From Mycobacterium sp. D16Q13 (lineage in GTDB: Bacteria > Actinomycetota > Actinomycetes > Mycobacteriales > Mycobacteriaceae), in the NCBI RefSeq assembly GCF_002013375.1, contig NZ_MAEW01000021.1, positions 25,609 through 89,608 of the forward strand: a stretch of DNA of 64,000 bases, given 5' to 3'. Numbering within the stretch: position 1 is the stretch's first letter; every line of letters begins with the position of its first letter. Of this stretch, positions 8,694 to 17,845 are shown one piece after another. The notes below the pieces were generated by a model. That model was not told the origin of the DNA and did not search any database. It saw nothing but the letters and a program-made list of their open reading frames with translations. A program made the translations under genes and the position numbers.

Positions 8694-10181
8694 TCACTTC
8701 TTGTGGCGCACGGCCTGACGGAGCGCCTTGAGTGTCGCCTCCACCTGGTGGCGTGCGGTCTCGGCGGCGTCGTGCTCACGCTGGTACAGCACCCCGTAGG
8801 TGAAGGTGTCTTCACCGGCGCTGTGCGCCTCGGCGGCCTGCGTGGCCAGATATGCGCGACTCACCGTGCTGTCCTGATGCTCACCCAACAGTTCCTGGAT
8901 GTCCTTGGCCGCTTGCGAGACTCGCTTCGCGCCCTCGGCGCTGGCCACGTAGCGCAGCCGCTTAGCCGACTTGCGGATGCGGTGCAGGGCCTCGTCGCGA
9001 TACTCGCCCTCGGCACGCGCCGCTGCCCGGGCCGCGCGGCGCACCTTGCGGTACGCGGCGTCGAGTGTTCCGCCCTCGTCCGCGTGATGGGTGTCCGAGG
9101 GCGGCCCGGCGGAAGCGACCAGTGCGTCCAGAGAATCGAGCAGCCGGAAGTAACGATGACTGCGCATTGCCGCCAACGACCGGCGTAACCCGTTGTCATA
9201 GTGCTGCTGGGCCGCATCCACCAAACGTTCGTGCACCGGGCCCCGGATGAGTGGTTCGGGAAGCTCGGTGAGCGCGGCGGCGTAGCGCTGCGCCAGCACC
9301 TCGGCATCACGCGCACCCCCGAGGATGTTGGCCAGCAGGCGCAGCTCGTCGAGCGGCTCGGTGTTCGTGTCCACGCCGAAGCGTTCCGGATTGGACTGCA
9401 GCAGACTGCGGATCCGCCGAATGGTGACGCGCATCTGGTGCACCGAATCATCGGTGTCCGCGCGTACCGCGCGGTCCCAGCCGAGCAGCTGATCCAGCTG
9501 CTCGAGGAGGGCGCGTTGGATGGGATCCTTACCGGAGGGGCGTGCACGCTCGGGGACGTCAAGAACACGAGCCAACTTGGAACCGTGCCCGGCCGGGGCC
9601 GCTCCGGCGTCCAGCAGACGAGCGGTCACCCGGTCGAACAGTGCGGTGTCGCCGAATGTCGACAGCTCCAGCTCCCATTCCCGCCAGCTCTGCACGGCGG
9701 CCTCCTCGCCGGAGTCCTGGCCCGTCAGCCGAGTGGCGGTCACCTGGTCATCGCAGAATTCGGCGAGCTGCTCACCTTCGGCGCCGATCAGCCGCACCAC
9801 CGTGCGCACGGTGCTGATGCGGGCCACCGGGGCCAGCTCGTCCTCGCGCACCACCGCGAGCACGGTGTCCCGCAGCTCCTCCGGAACCGCAAGAGAATCC
9901 GCGTCGTCGCCTTCGTCGAGGGGGAGCCGCAGCTCGGTTCGGGTGTCCGGCCCCGCCGGCAACTTCAGGTGCCATCCCGCGTCGGTGCCGCCCGTGCGTC
10001 GCCGCAACGTGATGCGCTGGTAGGCCAGCCGCTGGTCGGGCGTGTCAAAGTACACCGCGTTCAATTCCTGCTGGGGTTGCTGCTCCACATGCGCGACAGC
10101 GGAAATCCCGTCGAATGATGGATTGATGGTCGCGTCGGTGACGTCGAACTTCCGCTCGACCTCGACGTGCTGAGATGGCAT
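8694..10181 (-). CDS. CYTH and CHAD domain protein
   Basis: 495 aa from ATG 10181, chosen because the CYTH domain begins right there with EVERKF (the ExExK motif that binds metal-triphosphate). The N-terminal ~200 residues are the CYTH tunnel domain. The C-terminal ~290 are a CHAD domain, an alpha-helical module with conserved histidines (HQMRVTIRRIRS, ALHRIRKSAKRLR). Such fusions are expected to act on triphosphate or polyphosphate; CHAD domains bind polyphosphate. This corresponds to Rv2226 of M. tuberculosis, which also neighbours panB. The gene abuts the ribonuclease gene tail to tail without a spacer. Confidence 0.9.
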   Translation of the reverse strand: MPSQHVEVERKFDVTDATINPSFDGISAVAHVEQQPQQELNAVYFDTPDQRLAYQRITLRRRTGGTDAGWHLKLPAGPDTRTELRLPLDEGDDADSLAVPEELRDTVLAVVREDELAPVARISTVRTVVRLIGAEGEQLAEFCDDQVTATRLTGQDSGEEAAVQSWREWELELSTFGDTALFDRVTARLLDAGAAPAGHGSKLARVLDVPERARPSGKDPIQRALLEQLDQLLGWDRAVRADTDDSVHQMRVTIRRIRSLLQSNPERFGVDTNTEPLDELRLLANILGGARDAEVLAQRYAAALTELPEPLIRGPVHERLVDAAQQHYDNGLRRSLAAMRSHRYFRLLDSLDALVASAGPPSDTHHADEGGTLDAAYRKVRRAARAAARAEGEYRDEALHRIRKSAKRLRYVASAEGAKRVSQAAKDIQELLGEHQDSTVSRAYLATQAAEAHSAGEDTFTYGVLYQREHDAAETARHQVEATLKALRQAVRHKK

Positions 10182-10301
10182 GAGGGGTGTGCCCTGACGG
10201 TCGAAGGGACGGGATGCTCGGCGTGTGCGGGCTTGGGCGAGTATGAGACACGGTGCCACATTCAGGTAAACAATGGTCACGACTTGTCACGGGGTAATCT
10301 A

Positions 10302-10326
10302 AGATTCTCTTAGGATTCTCATAAGG
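10302..10326. promoter_or_regulatory. Tandem GATTCTC repeat in the FAAL/CYTH-CHAD intergenic region
   Basis: GATTCTC occurs at 10303-10309 and again at 10314-10320, 11 bp apart. Each is followed by a related TTAG or ATAAG. The first copy also sits inside the inverted repeat CTAAG-ATTCT-CTTAG. An 11-bp periodicity puts both copies on one DNA face, as for OmpR-type response-regulator sites. The block lies 127 bp upstream of the FAAL start and 121 bp upstream of the CYTH/CHAD start. The regulator is unknown. Confidence 0.35.
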
Positions 10327-10452
10327 TCGGGGTATCAGATTGGGCAGCCGTATTCGTTTCGCACCGCGTGTGGTGCCGAGTGTTGGTGTTGTGCGGTCGG
10401 TATCGTCCCCTTATGGGACGCCCGCCGTATCCACAGCTAGACCGAGGTCGAC

Positions 10453-12285
10453 ATGAAATTACGTGTTGAGGAGTACTTGGACGGCAAAGGTGCGATCACC
10501 TTGCCGGATGGCTATACCGTCAACTACTACCTTGAACGTGCCGTAGCCGAGCTGGGCGACACTTTCGCGTACCGGTACCTGGACTTCAATGCCAACTCCG
10601 ACGGCGAACCCAACGATCTCAACTGGACACAGCTTGGCCAGCGCTCTCAGGCTGTCGCGGCCCGTCTTCAGCAAGTCACCAAGCCCGGCGATCGCGTCGC
10701 GATCCTGGCCCCGCAGGGCATCGATTACGTGGTCGGTTTCTATGCCGCCATCGAGGCCGGCAACATTGCGGTTCCATTGTTTGCTCCGGAGCTTCCCGGC
10801 CACTCCGAACGACTCGATTCGGTGCTCACCGACGCACAGCCGACCGTCGTCCTGACCAACAACGCCGCCGCCGAGTCCGTCAGCCGATTTGTCCGCGGAC
10901 TGCCCCGGGAACGGCGACCCCGCGTGATCGCCGTCGACAGCGTGCCCGATTCGGTGGCCGCCACCTACGTCAAGGTGACGCCGGATACCGACGACATCGC
11001 CTACCTGCAGTACACCTCGGGGTCCACCAGGGTGCCCGCCGGTGTCGAGATCACCCACCGCGCGGTGATGACCAACGTCTTGCAGATGATCATCTCGGTG
11101 GGGCTCGACGACAGCATCCGCAGTGTCAGCTGGCTCCCGCTGTATCACGACATGGGTCTGTTGATGATCCTGTTCCCACTCTGTGGGGGCCGGATCACCC
11201 TGATGTCGCCGGTGTCGTTCGTGCGGCGTCCGGGACGGTGGATCAAGGAACTTGCCGCCGAGGGGCACCTGGGCCGAACCTTTGCCGCCGCACCGAATTT
11301 CGCGTTCGAGCTGGCGGCAGAGCGCGGCCTGCCCAAGGACGGCGAGACGCTCGACCTGAGTAATGTCGCGGGTCTGATCAATGGATCCGAGCCGGTCAGC
11401 ATCTCCTCTATTCGCAAGTTCAACGACGCCTTCGGGCCGTACGGACTGCCGCCGACCACCATCAAGCCCTCCTATGGGATGGCCGAGGCGACGCTGTTCG
11501 TCTCCACCATTCCCTCCGACGCCGAGGCCTCGGTGGTGTATCTGGACCGCCAGGAGCTGGGCAGCGGGCGCGCCATACGGGTGGGGGCCGACCACGACAA
11601 CGCGGTCCCGCAGGTGTCCTGCGGCAAGATCGCGCGCAGCCAATGGGCCGTGATCGTCAACCCGAACGCGGACACCGAGCTGCCCGACGGTGAAGTCGGG
11701 GAGATCTGGTTGCACGGCGACAACATCGGCCGCGGCTACTGGGGCAGGCCCAAGGAGACCGATTTTTCGTTCCGCAACAAGCTGCAGGCCAGGCTCGACC
11801 AAGGCAGCCACGCCGCTGGTACCGAGCCCGGTGCCACCTGGTTCCGCACCGGAGACCTGGGCGTCTACCTGGACGGTGAGCTTTTCATCACCGGACGGGT
11901 CAAGGACCTGGTCATCATCGACGGCCGCAACCACTACCCGCAGGACATTGAGGCCACCGTCGAGGAAGCCTCACCCGCGGTGCGGCATGGATTCGTGGCG
12001 GCCTTCTCGGCGCCCGCGAACGAGCTGCCCGCCGGCGTCGATCAGGGCAACGGCACGGGGGAGCGGTTGGTCATCGTGGCCGAACGTGCTGCCGGTGCGG
12101 GCCGCGCCGCTCCAGAGCCCATCGTCGATGCCATTCGCGCGGCCGTATCGCGGCGGCACAACCTGCCCATCGCGGATGTGCAGCTGGTTCAGGCCGGTGC
12201 GATTCCACGCACCACCAGCGGAAAGCTCGCACGCCGAGCCTGCCGCCAGGAATACCTGGACAACAAGCTCGGCGTGCGCGCCTGA
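10453..12285 (+). CDS. Fatty acyl-AMP ligase (FadD family, FAAL type)
   Basis: 610 aa acyl-adenylating enzyme. The ATP-binding signature is YTSGSTRVPAGVEITHR, whose 'TRVPAGVEI' form is typical of fatty acyl-AMP ligases rather than CoA ligases. WLPLYHDMGL and KPSYGMAEATLFVS follow, then GDLG and GRVKDLVIIDGRN of the C-terminal hinge. FAALs activate long-chain acids as acyl-adenylates and hand them to an acyl-carrier or polyketide synthase. None is adjacent, so the partner is elsewhere in the genome. It runs convergently into panB with 4 bp between stops. The specific FadD paralogue cannot be assigned from sequence alone. Confidence 0.88.
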   Translation: MKLRVEEYLDGKGAITLPDGYTVNYYLERAVAELGDTFAYRYLDFNANSDGEPNDLNWTQLGQRSQAVAARLQQVTKPGDRVAILAPQGIDYVVGFYAAIEAGNIAVPLFAPELPGHSERLDSVLTDAQPTVVLTNNAAAESVSRFVRGLPRERRPRVIAVDSVPDSVAATYVKVTPDTDDIAYLQYTSGSTRVPAGVEITHRAVMTNVLQMIISVGLDDSIRSVSWLPLYHDMGLLMILFPLCGGRITLMSPVSFVRRPGRWIKELAAEGHLGRTFAAAPNFAFELAAERGLPKDGETLDLSNVAGLINGSEPVSISSIRKFNDAFGPYGLPPTTIKPSYGMAEATLFVSTIPSDAEASVVYLDRQELGSGRAIRVGADHDNAVPQVSCGKIARSQWAVIVNPNADTELPDGEVGEIWLHGDNIGRGYWGRPKETDFSFRNKLQARLDQGSHAAGTEPGATWFRTGDLGVYLDGELFITGRVKDLVIIDGRNHYPQDIEATVEEASPAVRHGFVAAFSAPANELPAGVDQGNGTGERLVIVAERAAGAGRAAPEPIVDAIRAAVSRRHNLPIADVQLVQAGAIPRTTSGKLARRACRQEYLDNKLGVRA

Positions 12286-12289
12286 GCTA

Positions 12290-13144
12290 TCAGTAGCTGT
12301 GTTCGGGGGCGGGGAACGCTCCGCGCGCCACCTCATCGGCGTACTGCTCGGCGGCCTTGCGTAATTCCGCGCCGACCTGACCGAACTGCTTGACGAACTT
12401 GGCGGTCTTGCCGCTGGTCATCCCGGCCATGTCCTGCCACACCAGCACCTGGGCGTCGCATTCCCGGCCGGCGCCGATGCCGACGGTGGGGATGGTGAGC
12501 TTGCCGGTGATCTGTGTTGCCAGCTCTGCCGGCACCATCTCCATGACGACGGCGATGGCTCCGGCTTCCTGCACCGCGATGGCATCGTGAATGAGCTGTG
12601 CGGCGGCGTCATCGCGGCCCTGAACCCGGTATCCGCCAAGCCCGTTCACGCTCTGCGGGGTGAACCCGATGTGTGCGACCACCGGAATCCCGGCAGCCGT
12701 CAGCGTGGCGATCTGATCGGCAACGCGTTCTCCGCCTTCGAGTTTTACGGCGTGGGCGCCGGCTTCTTTCATGAACCGGGTGGCACTGGCGAGGGCCTGA
12801 GCGGCCCCGCCCTCATAGGAGCCGAAGGGTAGGTCGGCGACCACCAGGGCCTCGGTGGCACCGCGAACCACACCACGTACCAACGGAATCAATTCGTCGA
12901 TGGTGATCGGCACGGTGGTGTCGTACCCGTAGACCACGTTCGCGGCCGAATCCCCGACCAGCAGAACGGGAATCCCGGCATCGTTGAAAATCCGTGCGGT
13001 CGAGTAGTCGTACGCGGTGAGCATCGACCATTTGTGGCCCTCGGCTTTCCACTTCTGCAAGTGGTGCACGCGGGTCTTGGTACGCGGTTTTGCGTTCGTC
13101 TCGGAAGCAGCGCCGTACAAAGCAGATTCGGACATCTCGGACAT
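12290..13144 (-). CDS. panB: 3-methyl-2-oxobutanoate hydroxymethyltransferase
   Basis: PanB makes ketopantoate from alpha-ketoisovalerate using methylene-tetrahydrofolate, the first committed step of pantothenate and CoA synthesis. 284 aa from ATG 13144, which has GGTG six bases upstream; the GTG at 13153 is possible but lacks such a site. Conserved blocks include LTAYDYSTARIFNDAGI, LVGDSAANVVYGYDTT, KLEGGERVADQI, HIGFTPQSVN and MVPAELATQITGKL. The length matches the decameric mycobacterial enzyme (Rv2225). Confidence 0.96.
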   Translation of the reverse strand: MSEMSESALYGAASETNAKPRTKTRVHHLQKWKAEGHKWSMLTAYDYSTARIFNDAGIPVLLVGDSAANVVYGYDTTVPITIDELIPLVRGVVRGATEALVVADLPFGSYEGGAAQALASATRFMKEAGAHAVKLEGGERVADQIATLTAAGIPVVAHIGFTPQSVNGLGGYRVQGRDDAAAQLIHDAIAVQEAGAIAVVMEMVPAELATQITGKLTIPTVGIGAGRECDAQVLVWQDMAGMTSGKTAKFVKQFGQVGAELRKAAEQYADEVARGAFPAPEHSY

Positions 13145-13319
13145 CACTGTCACCTTTTCGATAATCTCCTCAAGGCCCGTTCGGGTCCCTGGGTTACCAA
13201 CGATGTTCAGTGTGCCACCGGGCGGCGATGAGATGAATATCCGAGCGCGTGGACTTGGTCACATCTGTGGTCGCCGCATTCGGGCACGGGGGCTACCAGG
13301 CTCGCCTAGCATCTGCGGC

Positions 13320-14693
13320 ATGCAGCGGCTTTCCGGACTCGACGCCAGTTTTCTCTATCTCGAGACACCCACCCAACCCATGCACGTGTGCGGGGTACTG
13401 GAATTAGACACCACAACCATTCCTGGTGGCTACTCGTTCGAGAAACTGCGGGCCAAGCTGGTCGAGCGCGTCGAGGGAATCTCCTCGTTCACGGAGAAGC
13501 TCGCCGACAGCCGCCTGAACCTGGACCACCCGGTGTGGGTGGACGACGACGACTTCGACATCGACCGGCACCTGCACCACGTCGGCCTGCCTTCGCCTGG
13601 AGGCAAGGGCGAGATCGCCGATATGTGCGGACACATCGCCTCGTTGCCCTTGGACCGCGCCCGGCCGCTGTGGGAAATGTGGGTCATCGAGACAGGCGAC
13701 ACGAACCGCTTGGTGGTCATGACCAAGATGCACCACGCCTCGGTCGACGGTGTCACCGGCGCCAACCTGATGTCGGCGCTGTGCGGTGTGGAACCCGATG
13801 CCGAAGCGCCCGAACCCGAGCCGGGTGTCGGCGGCGCCAACAGCCTGGAGATCGCGGTCACCGGAGCCCTCAAATGGGCCTCGCGGCCGCTGAAGTTCGC
13901 CAAGCTGCTGCCCTCGACCATCGGCGTCATTCCGGCCTGGCTGGAGCGCTCCAAGCGCGGCGAGGCCATGACCGCGCCGTTCTCGGCGCCGCGGACCTCG
14001 TTCAACTCCACGATCACCAGCCGCCGCAACGTCGGCTACGCCCAACTGGACCTCGAGGACGTCCGCGCGGTCAAGAACCGCTTCGGCGTCAAGGTCAACG
14101 ATGTCGTGATGGCCATCTGCGCCGGCGCACTGCGTAAGTATCTGGACGACCGCGGTGAGCTTCCAGAGAGCTCATTGGTGGCCATGGTTCCGGTGTCGGT
14201 GCATGAGAAGTCGGACCGCCCGGGGCGAAACCAGGTCTCGGGAATGTTCTCCCGCCTGGAGACCAATATTGAAGATCCCGTGGACCGTCTCGGTGCCATC
14301 GCCGAGGCCAACAACGTCGCGAAGGAACACACCGCCGTGTTGGGCGCGACGCTGCTGCAGGACTGGAGCCAGTTCGCGGCGCCCGCCGTGTTCGGCACCG
14401 CGATGCGGGTCTACTCGCGCATCCGGCTGGCCGACCGCCACCCGGTGATCCACAACCTGGTGGTCTCCAATGTGCCGGGACCCCAAGTGCCGCTGTACTT
14501 CTTGGGCGCGCAGGTCGTCGGGATGTATCCGCTGGGGCCGATCTTCCACGGCGCCGCGCTCACCGTCACGGTGATGTCGCTGGACGGCAAACTCAATGTC
14601 GGCCTGATTTCTTGCCCCGATCTGATGCCCGATCTGTCCACGCTGACCGACGATTTCGGCGTGGCGCTCCAGGAGCTGAAGGCCCGGATCTAG
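13320..14693 (+). CDS. Wax ester synthase/diacylglycerol acyltransferase (WS/DGAT)
   Basis: 457 aa from ATG 13320, where homology begins (MQRLSGLDASFLYLETP). The catalytic HHxxxDG motif is present as HHASVDG at about residue 140. The C-terminal NLVVSNVPGP block typical of the Tgs family lies around 380. These enzymes esterify diacylglycerol or fatty alcohols with acyl-CoA to make storage triacylglycerol or wax esters at the membrane. Mycobacteria carry many paralogues, so a tgs number cannot be given. No partner is close. The gene sits between panB and the Hip1-like proteases, where M. tuberculosis has none. Confidence 0.9.
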   Translation: MQRLSGLDASFLYLETPTQPMHVCGVLELDTTTIPGGYSFEKLRAKLVERVEGISSFTEKLADSRLNLDHPVWVDDDDFDIDRHLHHVGLPSPGGKGEIADMCGHIASLPLDRARPLWEMWVIETGDTNRLVVMTKMHHASVDGVTGANLMSALCGVEPDAEAPEPEPGVGGANSLEIAVTGALKWASRPLKFAKLLPSTIGVIPAWLERSKRGEAMTAPFSAPRTSFNSTITSRRNVGYAQLDLEDVRAVKNRFGVKVNDVVMAICAGALRKYLDDRGELPESSLVAMVPVSVHEKSDRPGRNQVSGMFSRLETNIEDPVDRLGAIAEANNVAKEHTAVLGATLLQDWSQFAAPAVFGTAMRVYSRIRLADRHPVIHNLVVSNVPGPQVPLYFLGAQVVGMYPLGPIFHGAALTVTVMSLDGKLNVGLISCPDLMPDLSTLTDDFGVALQELKARI

Positions 14694-14715
14694 TCCCTTC
14701 TGGCACCATGGCTGA

Positions 14716-16236
14716 ATGATGTTTCGTGGTCGGCGGGTTGCTGCCGTATTGGCTCTTGCCTCGGTGGTAGCCGTCGTCTCTGGTTGTGTGCGGTCAGTGG
14801 AAGGTCAGGCGACGGCGGCGCGACCGTCCGAAACCGGCCTCAGTTGGGGGGACTGTGACGGCTTCACGCCGGAAAACACCACGGTGCCGGCCAGCACGGT
14901 GTGCTCGGAACTCGAGGTGCCTGTCGACTACGCCAAACCCGACGGCGCCAAGGCGCGCCTGGCGATCATCAAGTACCCGGCAAAGGGCAACAAGATCGGG
15001 TCGCTGCTGATGAACCCCGGCGGGCCGGGCCAATCGGGCATCGAGGCCGCAACGGCCATCGTCAAGCAGGTGCCCAGGGAGATCCGCGACAGCTTCGACT
15101 TCATCGGCTTCGATCCGCGTGGTGTGGGGTCCTCCACCCCGGCCGTCGAGTGCAACTCGGACCAAGACGTGGACCGCCTGCGCGCGCAGAACGACACCGA
15201 CTACAGCCCCGAGGGTGTCGCCCGCATGGAGCAGGACTCCAAGGACTTCGTGAAGCGCTGCATCGACAAGGTGGGCCTGGAGTTCCTCGCCAACGTCGGC
15301 ACGGTGAACGTCGCCAAAGATATGGATCGGCTTCGTGCCGCCCTCGGTGACGAAAAGCTGACCTACCTGGGCTATTCGTACGGCACCCGAATCGGCACCA
15401 CGTACGCCGAGCAGTTCCCCCAGAATGTGCGGGCCCTCATCCTCGACGGGGTGATCGATCCCAACGCTGATCCCACCCAGGCCGATATCGACCAGATCGC
15501 GGGATTCCAAAAGGCTTTCGACAACTACGCGGCCGACTGCGCCAAGAGCCCCAGCTGTCCGCTGGGCACGGATCCCGCGCAGGCGACCGCGCGCTACCGG
15601 GCCATGATCGATCCGCTGGTCGAGCATCCGGCCAAGACCAAGGACGGCCGCGGCCTGTCCCACGGTGACGCCATCATCGGCACCATCATGGTGATGTACT
15701 CGCCCACGCTGTGGGAGGCGTTCACCAAGGCGCTGCGCCAGCTCAGCGAGGGGTCGGGTGACATCCTGCAGCTGCTCGCCGACGCGTACATGAAGCGCGA
15801 CGAAGAGGGGCACTACAGCCACGCGCAGGATGCGCAGACCGCCATCAACTGTGTGGACGAACCACCGCAGACGGACCGCGCCAAGACCGTCGAGAAGGAC
15901 CGGCGCATCCGTGAGGTGGCCCCGTTCCAGGACTTTGGCGCATTCACCGGCAACGCACCGCTGGGCGTGTGTGCGTTCTGGCCGGTACCGCCGACGAGCA
16001 AGCCGCACCCCATCAACGTGCCCGGCTTGCCCAAGCTGCTGGTGGTGTCCACCACGTTCGATCCGGCGACCCCGTACCAGGCGGGTGTTGAGCTGGCCAA
16101 ACAACTCGGCGGAGGCCTGCTCACCTACGAGGGGACCAAGCACACCATTGTGTTCGACGGGAATCAGTGCGTCGACAAAGCGGCGGAGACATATCTCATC
16201 AAGGTCACGACTCCGGCCGAAGGCGCCCGCTGCTGA
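14716..16236 (+). CDS. caeA: Hip1/CaeA-like serine protease lipoprotein
   Basis: 506 aa alpha/beta-hydrolase related to Rv2224c (Hip1, CaeA), a cell-envelope serine protease that cleaves GroEL2 in M. tuberculosis. A signal peptide ends in the lipobox VVSGC, so the mature protein is probably a lipoprotein. The triad can be read as Ser221 in GYSYGT, Asp449 in TTFDPATPY and His476 in GTKHTIVF; the oxyanion stretch is NPGGPGQSG. It lies 26 bp upstream of a paralogue with the same triad, the same pairing as Rv2224c/Rv2223c, followed by glnA2 as in M. tuberculosis. Confidence 0.9.
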   Translation: MMFRGRRVAAVLALASVVAVVSGCVRSVEGQATAARPSETGLSWGDCDGFTPENTTVPASTVCSELEVPVDYAKPDGAKARLAIIKYPAKGNKIGSLLMNPGGPGQSGIEAATAIVKQVPREIRDSFDFIGFDPRGVGSSTPAVECNSDQDVDRLRAQNDTDYSPEGVARMEQDSKDFVKRCIDKVGLEFLANVGTVNVAKDMDRLRAALGDEKLTYLGYSYGTRIGTTYAEQFPQNVRALILDGVIDPNADPTQADIDQIAGFQKAFDNYAADCAKSPSCPLGTDPAQATARYRAMIDPLVEHPAKTKDGRGLSHGDAIIGTIMVMYSPTLWEAFTKALRQLSEGSGDILQLLADAYMKRDEEGHYSHAQDAQTAINCVDEPPQTDRAKTVEKDRRIREVAPFQDFGAFTGNAPLGVCAFWPVPPTSKPHPINVPGLPKLLVVSTTFDPATPYQAGVELAKQLGGGLLTYEGTKHTIVFDGNQCVDKAAETYLIKVTTPAEGARC

Positions 16237-16262
16237 TCCCTTTTGGCATCCGACATGGCACG

Positions 16263-17804
16263 ATGTGGCCCATGATGCGGATGCGCCGAGCGTTGCCGGT
16301 GATTCTTTTGATGTTCTCGGCGGCCCTCCCTGCCATCCCCGCGGCCGCTGTGCCGTTGCCGGCACCGAGCCCGTCGCTGCAGGCGTTCTATGACCAGAAG
16401 GTCACCTGGGGCAGTTGCGACGGCTTCGTCAGTGACACCAGCCGCATCCCGACGGCCCGGTGCGCCAAGGTGAAGGTGCCCGTCAGCTACGACAAGCTGA
16501 TGGGTGCGGTGGCAGAGCTCGCTGTGCTGAAGGTGCCCGCCACCGGAAAGCGCGTCGGCGCACTGCTGGTGAACCCGGGCGGGCCCGGGGGATCGGGCGT
16601 GGACCTGGCGGCCGGCATGGGCGCCAAGCTCGGCGAGAGTGCGGTCGGGCAGAGCTTCGACATCGTCGGGTTCGATCCGCGCGGTGTCGGCGGCTCCACC
16701 CCAACCCTGCGGTGCCGCACCGACGCCCAGTTCGACGCCTTCCGCAAGGAGCCGCTGGCCGACTACAGCCAGGCCGGGGTCGCCCACATCGAGGATGTGT
16801 ACCGCCAGTACGTCAACGACTGCGCGAGCCGGATGGGACTGGACTTCCTTGCCAATGCCGGAACCGCTTCGGCGGCAAGGGATATGGATATCGTCCGGGC
16901 GGCAGTCGGCGATAACAAGCTGAACTACCTGGGTTACTCCTACGGCACCGAGCTGGGCACCCAGTACGCCGAGTACTTTCCGCAGAATGTGCGCACGATG
17001 GTCCTGGACGGCGCGATCGACCCGACCATCGATCCGGTCGAATCCAACGTCCGGCAGATGACCGGATTCCAGGTGGCGTTCAACGACTACGCGGCCGACT
17101 GCGCCAAGGACCCCAAGTGCCCGCTGGGCACCGACCCGTCGCAGGCCGTGAAGCGTTTTCACCAACTGATCGATCCGTTGGTCACCAAGCCCGCGAAGAC
17201 CAACGACCCGCGCGGCCTGGGCTATCAGGACGCCATCACCGGCACCATCCAGGCGATGTACACACCGCGCTACTGGAAGTACCTCACCTCCGCCGGGTTG
17301 GCCGGGCTGGTCGATGGCAGCGGACCCGATGACCTGCTGTGGCTGGCCGACCAGTACCAGGAGCGCGACGACCAGGGGCGCTACGACAACCTGCAGGACG
17401 CCTTCAACTCGATCCGATGCGTCGACGGGCCGACCCCGCGGGACTCCGCTCCCTGGGTGGCCGCCGACAAACGACTTCGTGAGCAGGCGCCGTTCTCGAG
17501 CTACGGCACGTTCACCGGATACGCTCCGCGCGATTTGTGCGCGTTCTGGCCGGTGGCGCCGACATCGGCACCGCACACCCCGTCGACTCCCGGGCTTCCT
17601 CCGGTGGTGGTCATCTCCACCACCCACGACCCGGCGACGCCGTATGAGGCCGGTGTGGCGCTGGCGCAGCAATTGAACGGATCCCTCATCAGCTACGAGG
17701 GCACTCAGCACACCGTCGCGTTCAACGGAGAGGCATGTGTCGACGAGGCGGTCACGCGTTACTTCGTCGACGGCACGGTGCCTCCCAAGGACGTGCGGTG
17801 CTGA
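16263..17804 (+). CDS. Secreted alpha/beta-hydrolase protease, CaeA paralogue
   Basis: 513 aa, counterpart of Rv2223c. The ATG at 16263 is chosen because it starts a normal signal peptide (basic MRMRR, then a hydrophobic core ending AIPAAA); in-frame ATGs at 16272 and 16275 are also possible. There is no lipobox, unlike its upstream neighbour. Triad: Ser226 in GYSYGT, Asp456 in TTHDPATPY, His483 in GTQHTVAF. It belongs to the tripeptidyl-aminopeptidase-like serine peptidase group and probably acts in the cell envelope on unknown peptides. The two genes look like an old tandem duplication. Confidence 0.88.
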   Translation: MWPMMRMRRALPVILLMFSAALPAIPAAAVPLPAPSPSLQAFYDQKVTWGSCDGFVSDTSRIPTARCAKVKVPVSYDKLMGAVAELAVLKVPATGKRVGALLVNPGGPGGSGVDLAAGMGAKLGESAVGQSFDIVGFDPRGVGGSTPTLRCRTDAQFDAFRKEPLADYSQAGVAHIEDVYRQYVNDCASRMGLDFLANAGTASAARDMDIVRAAVGDNKLNYLGYSYGTELGTQYAEYFPQNVRTMVLDGAIDPTIDPVESNVRQMTGFQVAFNDYAADCAKDPKCPLGTDPSQAVKRFHQLIDPLVTKPAKTNDPRGLGYQDAITGTIQAMYTPRYWKYLTSAGLAGLVDGSGPDDLLWLADQYQERDDQGRYDNLQDAFNSIRCVDGPTPRDSAPWVAADKRLREQAPFSSYGTFTGYAPRDLCAFWPVAPTSAPHTPSTPGLPPVVVISTTHDPATPYEAGVALAQQLNGSLISYEGTQHTVAFNGEACVDEAVTRYFVDGTVPPKDVRC

Positions 17805-17845
17805 GCATCCGTGCCCGTGTACGCCGGATGTAATAGCCTCTGACC

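Noticed and set aside
10459..11934. A 491-codon open frame antisense to the FAAL gene
   Set aside because: Its residue use follows the complement of a GC-rich coding frame (many His, Arg, Gly, Val), with no family motif; the FAAL on the other strand is certain.
14794..17711. Two long frames (over 500 codons each) antisense to the protease genes
   Set aside because: Typical antisense shadows of third-position GC; no domain, no ribosome site, and they would fully overlap two well-supported genes.
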